From: DATBGS01 sp036557885
Lineage (GTDB): Bacteria > Chloroflexota > Ktedonobacteria > Ktedonobacterales > DATBGS01
Assembly: GCA_036557885.1 (NCBI GenBank)
Contig: DATBGS010000005.1
Span: forward strand, 1-64,000
Length of the DNA: 64,000 bases
Direction of reading: 5' to 3'
This document shows positions 34,800 through 44,016 of the stretch, piece by piece. The translations under genes were made by a program, and so were the position numbers. The notes beneath the pieces were generated by a model. It searched no databases, had not been told where the DNA came from, and saw only the letters and a program-made list of their open reading frames with translations. Position 1 is the first letter of the stretch; every line of letters starts with the position of its first letter.

Positions 34800-35051
34800 G
34801 CTTGATGCCAGGAACACCTGCTGGGGTTCCCCATTACCCGCGTGCATCCAGGCGAGGATACTGGCCGCGCACCCTCGCGCGACTTGATGCAGAAAGCGGC
34901 GCACAAGGTGGAGCTTGGCAGTGCTGGGCTGCCGGTAGGGGTGCAGGTGGTCGCCCGCCCCTGGCGCGAGCATGTGGCGCTGGCTGCCATGCGCATCATC
35001 GAACACACAGCCCGCGCCAAAGAGAATTTTCCTGTGGCCCCACCCATCTGA
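34800..35051 (+). pseudogene. C-terminal relic of an amidase-signature enzyme
   Basis: After GTPAGVP a one-base shift near 34832 leads to ITRVHPGEDTGRAPSRDLMQ and then ELGSAGLPVGVQVVARPWRE, ending FPVAPPI. This is the C-terminal region of the amidase signature family (fatty-acid amide hydrolase type). The Ser-Ser-Lys catalytic region is absent, so only about 80 residues remain. It suggests a deletion or recombination scar downstream of the CRISPR locus. Confidence 0.65.
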
Positions 35052-35196
35052 AGTAGAGAAGCAGCACGTTCTGCGCTTCTCGCAAACAAGCGTGAACTGA
35101 TCGTGCGCTGCCCGGACCGAGACAGCCTTCAGCGGCGCGCGAAGCGTTCCTTGCGTCCTGAGATGATTATGGTCAGGCCACCACCACGACAGACGC

Positions 35197-35490
35197 CTAC
35201 CACTGGTTCTGGGGGCATGACCAAGAGAGCGGTGGGCGGATCCACCCGCCGGAAACGCCCTCCAGCTCCGCATCGGAGAGTTCCTGCAAAGACTCCTGTT
35301 TGGGGGGGAGGGCGATGGTGAGGGTTTCGGTCGTGTCCTCAATCACCCGGATGCTGACCATCTCCGGGAGATGGACGTTGTATTCCCGCGCCAACACCAC
35401 CCTGGGGTTGGTGAGCAGTTCCTGCCGGAAGCGCTCATCTTTGATCGCCCGTTCCACTACTTGCTCTTGAATGGTTCCACTGGTAATCAT
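35197..35490 (-). CDS. RiPP precursor peptide with NHLP-type leader
   Basis: The start is the ATG at 35490: GGAG lies 6 bases before it, whereas the ATG at 35496 directly abuts GGAG. The 97-residue product has a nitrile-hydratase-alpha-like leader (TIQEQVVERAIKDERFRQEL, then NPRVVLAREYNVHLPE, then a hydrophobic strand). It ends in LQELSDAELEGVSGG, the double-glycine site cut by peptidase-transporters of NHLM systems. The predicted core is WIRPPLSWSCPQNQW, rich in Trp and Pro with Ser and a single Cys. NHLP leaders guide modifying enzymes and export. No modification or transport gene lies within the window, so the precursor is an orphan here. Confidence 0.78.
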   Translation of the reverse strand: MITSGTIQEQVVERAIKDERFRQELLTNPRVVLAREYNVHLPEMVSIRVIEDTTETLTIALPPKQESLQELSDAELEGVSGGWIRPPLSWSCPQNQW

Positions 35491-36058
35491 AGACATCTCC
35501 TTTGTTTCTTGCTCTAGATATTCCCTCGGCCTGATGACCCAGCAACGACCGCCGGAGGGCTTGCTGCTCCAACAGAGATCGTGCTCCTTTGCAACTGATG
35601 GTGCGCCACGTCTGGCAGGCGATCTCACGGCGTTTCACTCCCCAAGGCTCTTGGAAGGAACCTTTCGCCAGGCTCTGCCTTGCCATCAGAGCTTTGCCGT
35701 TGTTATGAGGATACCTGGAAACCCACTGCCCTGTCATGTGCAAGATTACCCATCTTAGCCCACAAACGGCATTCAGCACTCAGGCGACCACGTTGCCCAG
35801 AGGATGGGCTGGCCGCTCCACCGGGTTAGCCATCCGCTTGCGCCAGCTTGCGCGATCTGGTGAGACGAGTCCAGTCCCCCCTGAGCAACCAGGTACCAAC
35901 AATATGAATTCCTCCTCTCTACTCGCTGGTTGTATGTCCTTGGGCAATTCACTCCCCCAGGAAAGCCAGCGAGCGCGCGTGTCAAGGCGTGGATGGTTCC
36001 TCATCATCCTGCCTTAAGTCCGTCGCCACGAGAAGAAAAGCATCGGCTTAAAACTCCA
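35491..36058. other. Intergenic between the RiPP precursor and the XRE/NB-ARC regulator
   Basis: Both neighbours lie on the minus strand. A 75-codon minus frame (35780-36007) with AAGGCAGG upstream of its ATG could be a small gene, but it matches nothing I know and overlaps several other frames. The promoter of the precursor should lie just above 35500; no box is clear. Confidence 0.4.
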
Positions 36059-38668
36059 TTAGAATTGCTGGATGGGTGGATGGGGTGCGGCTACCACATG
36101 GCTGCGTAAGTGAAGACCTTCCAAAATGACTGCATACGAGGTCTGGACGCCTGTGCGGAAGGCGGCCTCATAACGTTCTTGTCCTAATACCTGGCGAGCG
36201 GCGTCAAAGTGGCGCTCAGTCAGGATGCTCCGTAGTAACGAGTCGGGACAATTAGCAACACGGCGCACTTCTTCGGCCTGGCCCCAGAGCCGCACCGCTT
36301 CTTCAAGTTGACCTGCAACACAAGCTCCTGTAGCCAGTCCTTCCAGCAGGCGGGCCACTCCCCGCCGAGAGCCGGTATGCAAGATGAGTGGGAGTGCTTC
36401 CAGAAACAGCCGTGTGGCTTCCACTTCGTTCCCAACTTCTCGCACTGCGTTGGCAAGATTACACAGCGAGAAGGCAACGCCATCCACGTCCCCCACTTCA
36501 CGCCGAATCTGCAAACTTGCGCGATGATACCCTGCTGCTTGGGCGAACTCGCCATGTTCAAAGGCATCATGCCCCAGGTGCGAGAGGATGGTAGCGCTTC
36601 CCGCTCGACTGCCAATTCGCTCGCCAAGGCGTCGCGACTCTTGCAACAAGGAGATAGCACGTTGCCGCTCCGTCGCCCTCAGAATGGTTCCCAAGTCATT
36701 GAGGCTGCGCGAGATTTGCTCCAGATCACCAAGTTGACGTGCCAGCGCCAGCGCCTCTTCATAGCAGGCGACTGCTTGCTGCACTTGCTCTTGATACAGG
36801 TGGGTTGCGCCTAAGAGATTGAGCGCGAATACCTGACCCTGGGGATCTCCCAGCATACGAAAGAGCTTCAGACCCTGCTGTAATTGATCTTCGGCTTCCT
36901 GGTAGTAACTTTGGTCCATGTCCACTCTTCCGAGCAGGCACAAGGCAAAGGCCGTGCCGGGGACACTTTGCAGAGTGTGGCACAGTGATAGACCCTGCTC
37001 ACAGAAGGTCCGCGATTCCTTATAGGCTCCCTGGCGGTAGGCCAGATCACCTACACATAATAAGGCGCGGGACGCTTCAGGAGCAAGCGAGTTCTCATTG
37101 GCTTGGGAAAGAAAGCCCTCCAACCAGCGACGCCCTTCTGAGAGGAAGCCGCGCAACGTCCAGTAGCGCGTCAGCGCCGCGCTCAGACGCAAACCCTGTT
37201 TAATTTGAGTGTGCTCTAAGAACCATTGAAGCGCTGCGCGGAAATGGGGCAGTTCATGGTCCAGCGTGCTCAGCCAATATTCTTGCTTTGAGCTAGGGAT
37301 GCCTCGCTCTGCCTCCTTCGCCAGAAGCAGATAGTAGGCGGCAAAACGCGCCCGCTGGGGTTCGGATACCCCCAAGGCATGTAGGCGCTCAACTCCAAAA
37401 GCGCGGAGCAGTTCCAGACAGGTAAAGCGGAGCGTTTCCTGGTCCCGCTCGTCGCGCAGGATCAGGCTCTTATCAACCAGGGAGGCCAACGTTGAAAGCA
37501 GCGCTGCCTCGTCACACTCAGCAACAGCACGCAGGGCAGCGAGGGTGGCGCCGCTCTCAAAGAGGCAGAGCGCGTGAAAGACGTGCTGCTCCTGCGCGTT
37601 CAGCAGTTCATAACTCCACCGGATGGCGGCGCGCGCTGATTGTTGGCGATCAGGCAAATCCTGGATGGGGCTACTCAGTATATCAAGCGGCGAGGTACCT
37701 TGCACATTAGTCAGGTGTTGCAACAACGCTCGCGGGGAAAAGAGGTTCAGCCGGGCTGCCGCCAGTTCGATTGCCAGGGGCAGGCCGTCCAGGTGACGGC
37801 AAAGCTGCGCGATGGTCTGCGCGTCCACCTGGGTGTTGACGGAAAAATCAGGTGAGATGGCCTGGGCGCGCTGGCAAAAGAGGGCCACCGCAGGATAAGA
37901 GATGGTTTCGGCGAGCGCTGGCATCCGGTCAGGGTCAGGAAAGGCCAGCGGGGCCAGTGAATAGCGGTATTCCCCTCGCACCAGGAGGGCTGCCCGGCTG
38001 GTGACGAGCATTTTAAGTTGAGGACATTGCAACAAAAGTCGGCTCATGTTGGGGGCAGCGGGCAGAATCTGCTCCATGTTATCCAGAATAAGCAGCATCT
38101 GACGGTCGCCTATAGCGGTCATCAGTGTCTCTTCCAGGGGTGTCGCTCCGTGTTCGGGCACGCGCAAATGCTGAGTAATGGTTGGGATGAGTTGTGCTGG
38201 ATCACGCAGGGGGGCGAGTTCTATAAAAGAAACGCCATCAGGAAAGTCTTCCTGAACAGTCAGGGCAACCTGCATTGCCATCCGCGTTTTGCCCACACCA
38301 GCCGGACCCGTAAGCGTCAGCAGGCGCACACGCTCTTGCTGGAGCAAACGCGCCAGCACGGCTTCTTCGCGTTCCCGCCCGATTAACGAGGTCAGCGGAG
38401 GCAAGAGACGCTTCAAGCCGATCACCTGGGCAGGAGGCGAGCTTGCCTCTCTGCCTCGAGCGGCTTCAAGGAAGGCGACGCGCTCTTGTTGCGCAAGCTG
38501 GAGGGCATCGGCCAGGAGGATGACCGTGTTTTTGTGGGGGTTGCGGCTCACTCCTCGCTCCAGATCAGTAATGGAGCGCGCGCTGATACTGGCCGATTCT
38601 GCCAGCTCTTCCTGGGTGAGGCCGCGCCGGATGCGGTAACGTCTGAGCAGGTGCCCAAAGGATGCCAT
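36059..38668 (-). CDS. XRE-HTH / NB-ARC ATPase / TPR transcriptional regulator (STAND)
   Basis: The 869-residue protein has an XRE-type HTH (residues about 3-60, LRRYRIRRGLTQEELAESAS), an NB-ARC ATPase (about 90-400; Walker A LTGPAGVGKT, Walker B LLILDNME, and LVTSRAALLVRGEY sensor), a helical region, and TPR repeats from about 500 to 830. STAND proteins switch state by nucleotide exchange when the TPR part senses a ligand. The HTH suggests gene control, often of secondary metabolism or stress genes. It reads toward the RiPP precursor, so a regulatory link is possible but unproven. Confidence 0.87.
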   Translation of the reverse strand: MASFGHLLRRYRIRRGLTQEELAESASISARSITDLERGVSRNPHKNTVILLADALQLAQQERVAFLEAARGREASSPPAQVIGLKRLLPPLTSLIGREREEAVLARLLQQERVRLLTLTGPAGVGKTRMAMQVALTVQEDFPDGVSFIELAPLRDPAQLIPTITQHLRVPEHGATPLEETLMTAIGDRQMLLILDNMEQILPAAPNMSRLLLQCPQLKMLVTSRAALLVRGEYRYSLAPLAFPDPDRMPALAETISYPAVALFCQRAQAISPDFSVNTQVDAQTIAQLCRHLDGLPLAIELAAARLNLFSPRALLQHLTNVQGTSPLDILSSPIQDLPDRQQSARAAIRWSYELLNAQEQHVFHALCLFESGATLAALRAVAECDEAALLSTLASLVDKSLILRDERDQETLRFTCLELLRAFGVERLHALGVSEPQRARFAAYYLLLAKEAERGIPSSKQEYWLSTLDHELPHFRAALQWFLEHTQIKQGLRLSAALTRYWTLRGFLSEGRRWLEGFLSQANENSLAPEASRALLCVGDLAYRQGAYKESRTFCEQGLSLCHTLQSVPGTAFALCLLGRVDMDQSYYQEAEDQLQQGLKLFRMLGDPQGQVFALNLLGATHLYQEQVQQAVACYEEALALARQLGDLEQISRSLNDLGTILRATERQRAISLLQESRRLGERIGSRAGSATILSHLGHDAFEHGEFAQAAGYHRASLQIRREVGDVDGVAFSLCNLANAVREVGNEVEATRLFLEALPLILHTGSRRGVARLLEGLATGACVAGQLEEAVRLWGQAEEVRRVANCPDSLLRSILTERHFDAARQVLGQERYEAAFRTGVQTSYAVILEGLHLRSHVVAAPHPPIQQF

Positions 38669-39138
38669 TGGTTGCTCTCACCTCTTTCTTGTGGAGCGCC
38701 AATCTGTAGGATATTGAGTCTATCTGCTAGTAATTCTGCAAGTAATTCTTCCAGTTGCTGCTTCCATTACGCTGAATTTTCCCACATAGTAGAGATGTCG
38801 CCTGGGGGCTATTTTCTGGCTAAAGAAAGTGAGTAAGCATGCAAAGATAGGAAAGACGATGGGACCAGGTGCGAAACCTCTCATTTTGACCATTGTAGCA
38901 AATTTTTGCAAGCGACCTCACCCAGTTTGGACACCAACTCGTAGTTGGGTGGTAGCGCGGTTGCTTCCAGATACATTGCTTTCGCCGCCTGCTCATTCGC
39001 TGGAGTATGAAGCCCGAATACCATCTCGCGTTTCTGCATTTTGCCTGCGGCTTGATCGCATTTTGCGCCGCAGCAGTATTCGAAAAGGATTTTCAGCATG
39101 CTGGGTAGACATTACCTCCACACGAAAGGAATGCCGCC
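38669..39138. other. Divergent intergenic region
   Basis: This separates the XRE/NB-ARC gene (minus) from the zinc-ribbon gene (plus) and should carry promoters for both. A 72-codon minus frame (38881-39099) looks weakly protein-like but lacks a ribosome binding site and known family. Confidence 0.4.
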
Positions 39139-40581
39139 ATGCAATCAGGATTTTGCTCGAACTGCGGCGAGCCGCTCGCCCCTAACGCCGCCTTTTGCCC
39201 CAACTGCGGAGCCAAAGTTGCGGCGCCCGCGCCAAATCAGGTGGTCACGCCTCTTCCCCTGCCACCAACGGCGGGACTCAATGCAACCGTTCGCGCCAGC
39301 GCACCGCCTGCTGGCGACTTTCCGCCTGCTTTTGGTGGGGATCCAACTGTTCAAGCGCCTCCGCCCGTTGGCGACGCCTATGCCGCGCAATATGCTCCGC
39401 CACCGCCCAGTTCGTTTAGCCAATATGGGAGCACTCCGCCCGCTTCCGGTCTGCAAAATCAGTTCGCGCCCCCGTCCGTCTACGCCCCTGGCCCACCGCC
39501 ACCAGCGACGCCGGGCGGCGTGGCACCCTGGGCGCAGCCCCAGAAGAGTCGTGGGCGCCGCAACATTCTTCTGGTGCTGGTGATTGCGGTGGTGCTCATC
39601 GCGGCCTGTGGCGGCGGCGCTTACGCCCTCCTGCACGCAAAATCAAAAGGCAGCACGGCTGGCAGCGGCACCCCTGGCACGAACAAAACGCCGGGCACCA
39701 GCACAACTTCCACCCCAGCAGCCACCAGCACAGCGGCCAAGAGCGGCACGTCGCAAAAACTGGACAACATTAACCGCATAGGTGTCTATGGTGGGGTGAT
39801 GATTACCATCCTGAGCGCAACTCAGTCTAAGAGTGTGCCCGACGACTTCCAGAACTTCAATCCCGACCAGGACGATATTCTGAAGATTATCGCCAACATA
39901 GATTTTGAAGGGTTCAGCTACAGCGGATTCTTTGCCACCCATCGCATCACGGGGACGGATGGGCGCCTCATTGATCGCGGGCTGGGGCACGGCAACCCCA
40001 AGGATGAGGTTCCAGATACCTTCCGCGACCCGGTACAACTCACAAACGACGTTTTCTATTTTGAGGTACCCAACACGGTCAAGATCACCGATTGGACCCT
40101 GGTAGTTGGCGATCCTTCCGAAGAACGGTTGGAGATTCCGCTGTCTGGTAACTACGATCCCACTGCCTATCAGGAAATCCCCCACACAATGGGCCTGAAC
40201 CAGCCCATCAAGTATGACAACGGGAACATCACCGGCGTCATCACCAAGATCGTCACTGTCCTCTGGAACCCCTGTGGGTGCCAGGCCCCCAAGGGGATGC
40301 GCTTTCTGCGGGTATACTTCCATGTCACCAACAATACGGCGCTTCCGGTGAATGTAGGCGATGGCATCCCACCGCAGTATGTGCTGATCTATCCGAATGG
40401 AGATCGTTCTCAGGCGGATACCCGGCACAACGCTGCCATTGCCGTCACGGTGAACGGGGGAGAAAGCAAGGATGTGGGCTTCGATTCCTGGGTGATTCCG
40501 CAAACGCCAGCGCCCTATCAGATGGTCTTCCTCAACCCGGATGGTTCCACCGCTGGAATGGTAGACTTTGGCACCCTCTAA
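39139..40581 (+). CDS. Zinc-ribbon, proline-rich, single-pass membrane protein
   Basis: The 480-residue protein starts with a zinc ribbon (CSNC at 6-9, CPNC at 20-23), then a Pro/Ala-rich linker to about 135, one membrane helix (about 141-165, NILLVLVIAVVLIAACGGGA), a Thr/Ser/Gly-rich stalk and an extracytoplasmic beta-rich domain of about 280 residues. The outer part resembles two DUF4352-like immunoglobulin-type units (VMITILSATQSKSVPDDFQN, then GMRFLRVYFHVTNN). Such proteins are frequent in Ktedonobacteria; function is unknown. AAAGGAATGCCGCC precedes the ATG. Confidence 0.75.
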   Translation: MQSGFCSNCGEPLAPNAAFCPNCGAKVAAPAPNQVVTPLPLPPTAGLNATVRASAPPAGDFPPAFGGDPTVQAPPPVGDAYAAQYAPPPPSSFSQYGSTPPASGLQNQFAPPSVYAPGPPPPATPGGVAPWAQPQKSRGRRNILLVLVIAVVLIAACGGGAYALLHAKSKGSTAGSGTPGTNKTPGTSTTSTPAATSTAAKSGTSQKLDNINRIGVYGGVMITILSATQSKSVPDDFQNFNPDQDDILKIIANIDFEGFSYSGFFATHRITGTDGRLIDRGLGHGNPKDEVPDTFRDPVQLTNDVFYFEVPNTVKITDWTLVVGDPSEERLEIPLSGNYDPTAYQEIPHTMGLNQPIKYDNGNITGVITKIVTVLWNPCGCQAPKGMRFLRVYFHVTNNTALPVNVGDGIPPQYVLIYPNGDRSQADTRHNAAIAVTVNGGESKDVGFDSWVIPQTPAPYQMVFLNPDGSTAGMVDFGTL

Positions 40582-40608
40582 GGGAGAGCCTGCCTGGTGT
40601 TGTAAGCC

Positions 40609-40651
40609 ACACAGAGATGCTGCTCTCATCGCGGGCGCAGCATCTCTGTGT
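40609..40651 (+). terminator. Hairpin after the zinc-ribbon gene
   Basis: ACACAGAGATGCTGC pairs perfectly with GCAGCATCTCTGTGT (15 bp) around a 13-base loop, 27 bases past the stop. No T-run follows, so it is a strong hairpin rather than a canonical intrinsic terminator. Confidence 0.6.
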
Positions 40652-40984
40652 CGGTGGTGAACCGAGCCTCTCATCCAATGGCTTTCCCTTCACCCCTACA
40701 ATTTCACGCTGCTGAGTGTTAGACTGGAGGTACTCCGGGCGTTGAGGAAGCGGGCGGAAGCGGAGCAAGCAGAATCGGAACTGCGCGAGCACGAGGCAGT
40801 ACAGGAACGATGGCACCAAGACAGCCACCCTTGAAGCGAACTACTGTTCCAAGAAGCCACTCTCAGGTATACTTGCCTGGTACCGTAGAAGCGCCCGCCG
40901 TATCAATCGGCTCGACCGGATGCTAGAGGTTGATCCGAATGGCAGACGCCTCCACCACCAATGCTCTCAGAGAAGGGAATACCT
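40652..40984. other. Intergenic before the PEP-synthase-like gene
   Basis: A short plus-strand frame ending about 40832 (LRKRAEAEQAESELREHEAV) reads like the tail of a coiled-coil protein, possibly a gene relic. Otherwise nothing is supported. Confidence 0.35.
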
Positions 40985-43669
40985 ATGGCTGATCTCATCG
41001 TCTCCTATGAGGCGGCAGTGCCCCTTGGTCCTGCCACCGTTGGAGGGAAAGGCTGGAATCTGGGACGACTGCACCGCTATGGTTTTCCCGTGCCCAAAGG
41101 GGGTATCCTGATTGCTCAAGCCTATACCCAGTTTATGCAGGGAACAACGCTGCGCGCCTTGTGTGTAGAGTTGGCAGAGGTTCAGATCGGGGATATAGTC
41201 GCTTCAGAAGTCGTGGACAAGCTCCACACACTACGGGCCACGATTGAGGCGACTCCCTTCTGCTCAGAGGTAGAGGAGGCTGTGCAGCTATTTCTGACCG
41301 AAGCTGGACTAGCTGATGTGCCTCTTGCGGTGCGTTCGAGCGCCACGACCGAGGATAGTGCTGCTTCCTCTTTTGCTGGAATTCATGAAAGCTTGCTGCA
41401 TATAACGGGGCATCAGGAGGTCTTGCAGGCCATCAAGGGCTGTTATGCTTCCCTGTGGACTCCGCGTGCCCTGGCCTATCGTCGAAAGTTCGGACTGGCT
41501 GATGAGACGGTTGCCTGCGCGGTGCTGATTTGTGCCATGATCACCGGGCCAGGGCACTCACCCCCCGTCGCCTCAGGTGTTGCCTTCTCCTGTGACCCGC
41601 GTACTGGGCAGCGCGACCGGGTGTGTATCAATGCGGCACCTGGCTGGGGCGATGTCGTGGTCAGTGGTAAGGTTTCCCCGGAAGCGATCACGGTGGTGCA
41701 AGGTGCCAATGGTGAGCTTATTCGTATCGAGCGCACCAAAGGGAACCCGCAGGCACTTTCTGAAGCACACCTCGTTGCTCTGGCTTCGCTCGTTCGGCGG
41801 GTCATGTGGGCGCTGGGAGAAGGCCAAACACCTCAAGATGTGGAATGGGTCACTGATGGGGAGCGGTTCTGGCTGGTGCAGGCACGCCCTGTGACACATA
41901 TGCCGCGCCTCACTTTGCCTGCTGTGGAAAGATTGCCTACCATCTGGTCCAATGCCAACTTGAAAGACGTCATGCCAAACGTCCTTACGCCGCTCAGTTG
42001 GAGCGTTCTCCAGCCCCTTGTGAGCGCCATCCTGTATGCGCCTTGTCAGGCAGTTGGCTATACCTTGCCTGAAGGCGTCGAGGTGATGCGTCGCTTCAAT
42101 GGGCACGCCTACTTTGATTTAACGACCATGCTTTGGAGTTATTGCGACACCCTGGGCCTGCAACCGCACGAAGTCACCCGGGGCATGGGTGGGCACCAAC
42201 CAGAGATTCCTTCCCCATCACCACACCCCCTGCGTGGCTGGATAGGGCTGCGTCGTATCAGCGCCAGGTTACGCCTGTTGAGTGTCATCACGCGGACCAG
42301 TCGCACGCTCGCGCGTGATATGAAACATCTTCGTGCACAAGCCAGGGAACAGGCCCACCAGCCATTGACTGAGCTTTCCACCGAAAACCTCCTGGCGCTC
42401 GTTCAACAGGCGCACGAGCAGGTCTGGGCATGTGGCTATCGTTTTCAGCTTGCCAATCTGGGGGGCGTGTGGACGGATTATCTCACGCAGACACTAGAAA
42501 GAGCGCTCCCCGACCAGGCCCAGGCGCTCTCGGCTGCGCTGATGGCAGGCAGCCGTGCGGTAGAGAGCGCCGAGCAGGGCTACCGGCTTTATGAGGTCGC
42601 TATCGCCGCCACCCAAGATCCAGAAGCGCACCCATGCCTGGCTGACCCAGCATCTGATCCGAACTCCTGGCGCAGTCTGCCCGATCATTCGCCGTTTCGC
42701 CGTGCGCTCACCGCCTATCTGGATGATTTTGGGCACCGGAGTGTTTACGAATTTGAAATCGCCAATCCACGTTGGAATGAGAATCAATCCTATCTGCTGG
42801 ACTGTATTCGGGGAGTCTGGACTCAAGAAAGGCTTACCGTTCCCTATGACCTGGCACGAGCGAAGCGGCAGGAGGCCGAGGCGGTTGTGACGCGGCTGCC
42901 CCTGCGCCACCGTCTATCGGTATCCTGGCTCGCGCAGCAGGCTCGGCGGGCTATGGCGACGCGAGAAGCGGGCAAGTCCACGCTAGTGGCCCTCTTAGAG
43001 CCGATACGAACTCTCGTGTTGGAGCTTGGCAGGCGCATGGCAGAAGCCCATCTGTTGGAAGCGCAGGAAGATGTGTTCTTCCTGACCTGGTTCGATCTCT
43101 TGGCCTTCCTACAGGGCGAATGGGATGGACAGGGAGCGCCAGCGTTGGTCGCAGACCGGAAGCACCTCCATGCGGCCTGGCTTACCGAGCTACCTGCTGA
43201 TGTCTTCATTGCTAGCCCAGAAGGGTCTTCGGTTGCACCCCCGATGGCCGATGAACATAACATGGCAGAGACAGGATGGCCCCAAGAAACACCATCAGGC
43301 GCTCATGAAGCAGCGTTGCGCGGCATTGCCGCTTCCTCTGGGCAAGCCAGCGGGCGGGCACGAGTGCTCCATCATCCAGAAGAAGGGCGCAGCTTGCAAG
43401 CGGGAGAAGTGCTGGTCGCACCCTCCACTGATCCCGCATGGACGCCGCTGTTCTTGCGCGCCTGTGCCGTAGTGATGGAAACCGGAGGCTACCTGTCGCA
43501 TGGAGCGATTGTGGCGCGTGAGTTCGGCATTCCGGCAGTGATCAACATCCCTGGCCTCCTAAAAAGAGTGGAAGATGGTCACCTGTTGACCGTAGATGGC
43601 AGCAAGGGTCTCGTCACTGTGGGAACTATCCCCCCACAAAATAAGGAAACCCCTCGCTTGACCCCTTAG
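40985..43669 (+). CDS. PEP-synthase / rifampin-phosphotransferase-like dikinase
   Basis: ATG 40985 follows AAGGGA. The 894-residue protein has a PPDK-type ATP-grasp domain (about 1-315: LGPATVGGKGWNLGRL, VRSSATTEDSAASSFAG, DVEWVTDGERFWLVQARP), a long middle domain of about 430 residues, and a C-terminal phospho-His domain (about 780-890) with His839 in TGGYLSHGAIVAREFG. PEP synthase carries a TIM barrel after the His domain. Here the His domain is last and a helical domain lies between, as in rifampin phosphotransferase (Rph). The reaction would be ATP plus substrate to AMP, Pi and phospho-substrate. The substrate is not evident, so resistance is only a possibility. Confidence 0.8.
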   Translation: MADLIVSYEAAVPLGPATVGGKGWNLGRLHRYGFPVPKGGILIAQAYTQFMQGTTLRALCVELAEVQIGDIVASEVVDKLHTLRATIEATPFCSEVEEAVQLFLTEAGLADVPLAVRSSATTEDSAASSFAGIHESLLHITGHQEVLQAIKGCYASLWTPRALAYRRKFGLADETVACAVLICAMITGPGHSPPVASGVAFSCDPRTGQRDRVCINAAPGWGDVVVSGKVSPEAITVVQGANGELIRIERTKGNPQALSEAHLVALASLVRRVMWALGEGQTPQDVEWVTDGERFWLVQARPVTHMPRLTLPAVERLPTIWSNANLKDVMPNVLTPLSWSVLQPLVSAILYAPCQAVGYTLPEGVEVMRRFNGHAYFDLTTMLWSYCDTLGLQPHEVTRGMGGHQPEIPSPSPHPLRGWIGLRRISARLRLLSVITRTSRTLARDMKHLRAQAREQAHQPLTELSTENLLALVQQAHEQVWACGYRFQLANLGGVWTDYLTQTLERALPDQAQALSAALMAGSRAVESAEQGYRLYEVAIAATQDPEAHPCLADPASDPNSWRSLPDHSPFRRALTAYLDDFGHRSVYEFEIANPRWNENQSYLLDCIRGVWTQERLTVPYDLARAKRQEAEAVVTRLPLRHRLSVSWLAQQARRAMATREAGKSTLVALLEPIRTLVLELGRRMAEAHLLEAQEDVFFLTWFDLLAFLQGEWDGQGAPALVADRKHLHAAWLTELPADVFIASPEGSSVAPPMADEHNMAETGWPQETPSGAHEAALRGIAASSGQASGRARVLHHPEEGRSLQAGEVLVAPSTDPAWTPLFLRACAVVMETGGYLSHGAIVAREFGIPAVINIPGLLKRVEDGHLLTVDGSKGLVTVGTIPPQNKETPRLTP

Positions 43670-44016
43670 CTTTCTTTTAACCAAAGAGTAGCTATCAGCG
43701 ATTCCATAGGATGCCAAGCCAGCGGAGCAGTACCATCCTACGTCTGTGCCTCTGGCTGGCCCCGCCACTGGTAGAGCACGCCCGATGGACTCAACGGGCT
43801 ATGTGCTCCCGCTGTTGGGATCGAGAGGTACTTATGGCACCGAATGGGGCTTATCTGCCATAAGTGGCCCAAGCCCTGTTCCTCTTGCTTACGGCGCTCG
43901 GCCAGGCGCTATGATAGCTGTTGAATTGCTTATCTAAGAGCCTGTGTGGGAAAGAGATAGGAGCACCAAGATATAATGGCCCTGTGACGTTCTCGGTGGC
44001 ACCCTCTGCTCCCATC
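43670..44016. other. Intergenic, no supported gene
   Basis: This lies between convergent genes. No strong hairpin with a T-run is seen; frames such as 43746-43937 have no recognisable content. Confidence 0.4.

Noticed and set aside
35780..36007. Small minus-strand gene of 75 codons near the RiPP precursor
   Set aside because: It has a fair binding site, but the protein matches nothing and overlaps other equal frames; support is insufficient.
38881..39099. 72-codon minus-strand frame between the XRE regulator and the zinc-ribbon gene
   Set aside because: Weakly protein-like, but without a binding site or any recognisable family.
39643..40674. 343-codon minus-strand frame
   Set aside because: Antisense to the zinc-ribbon membrane protein, which has clear Cys pairs and a membrane helix.
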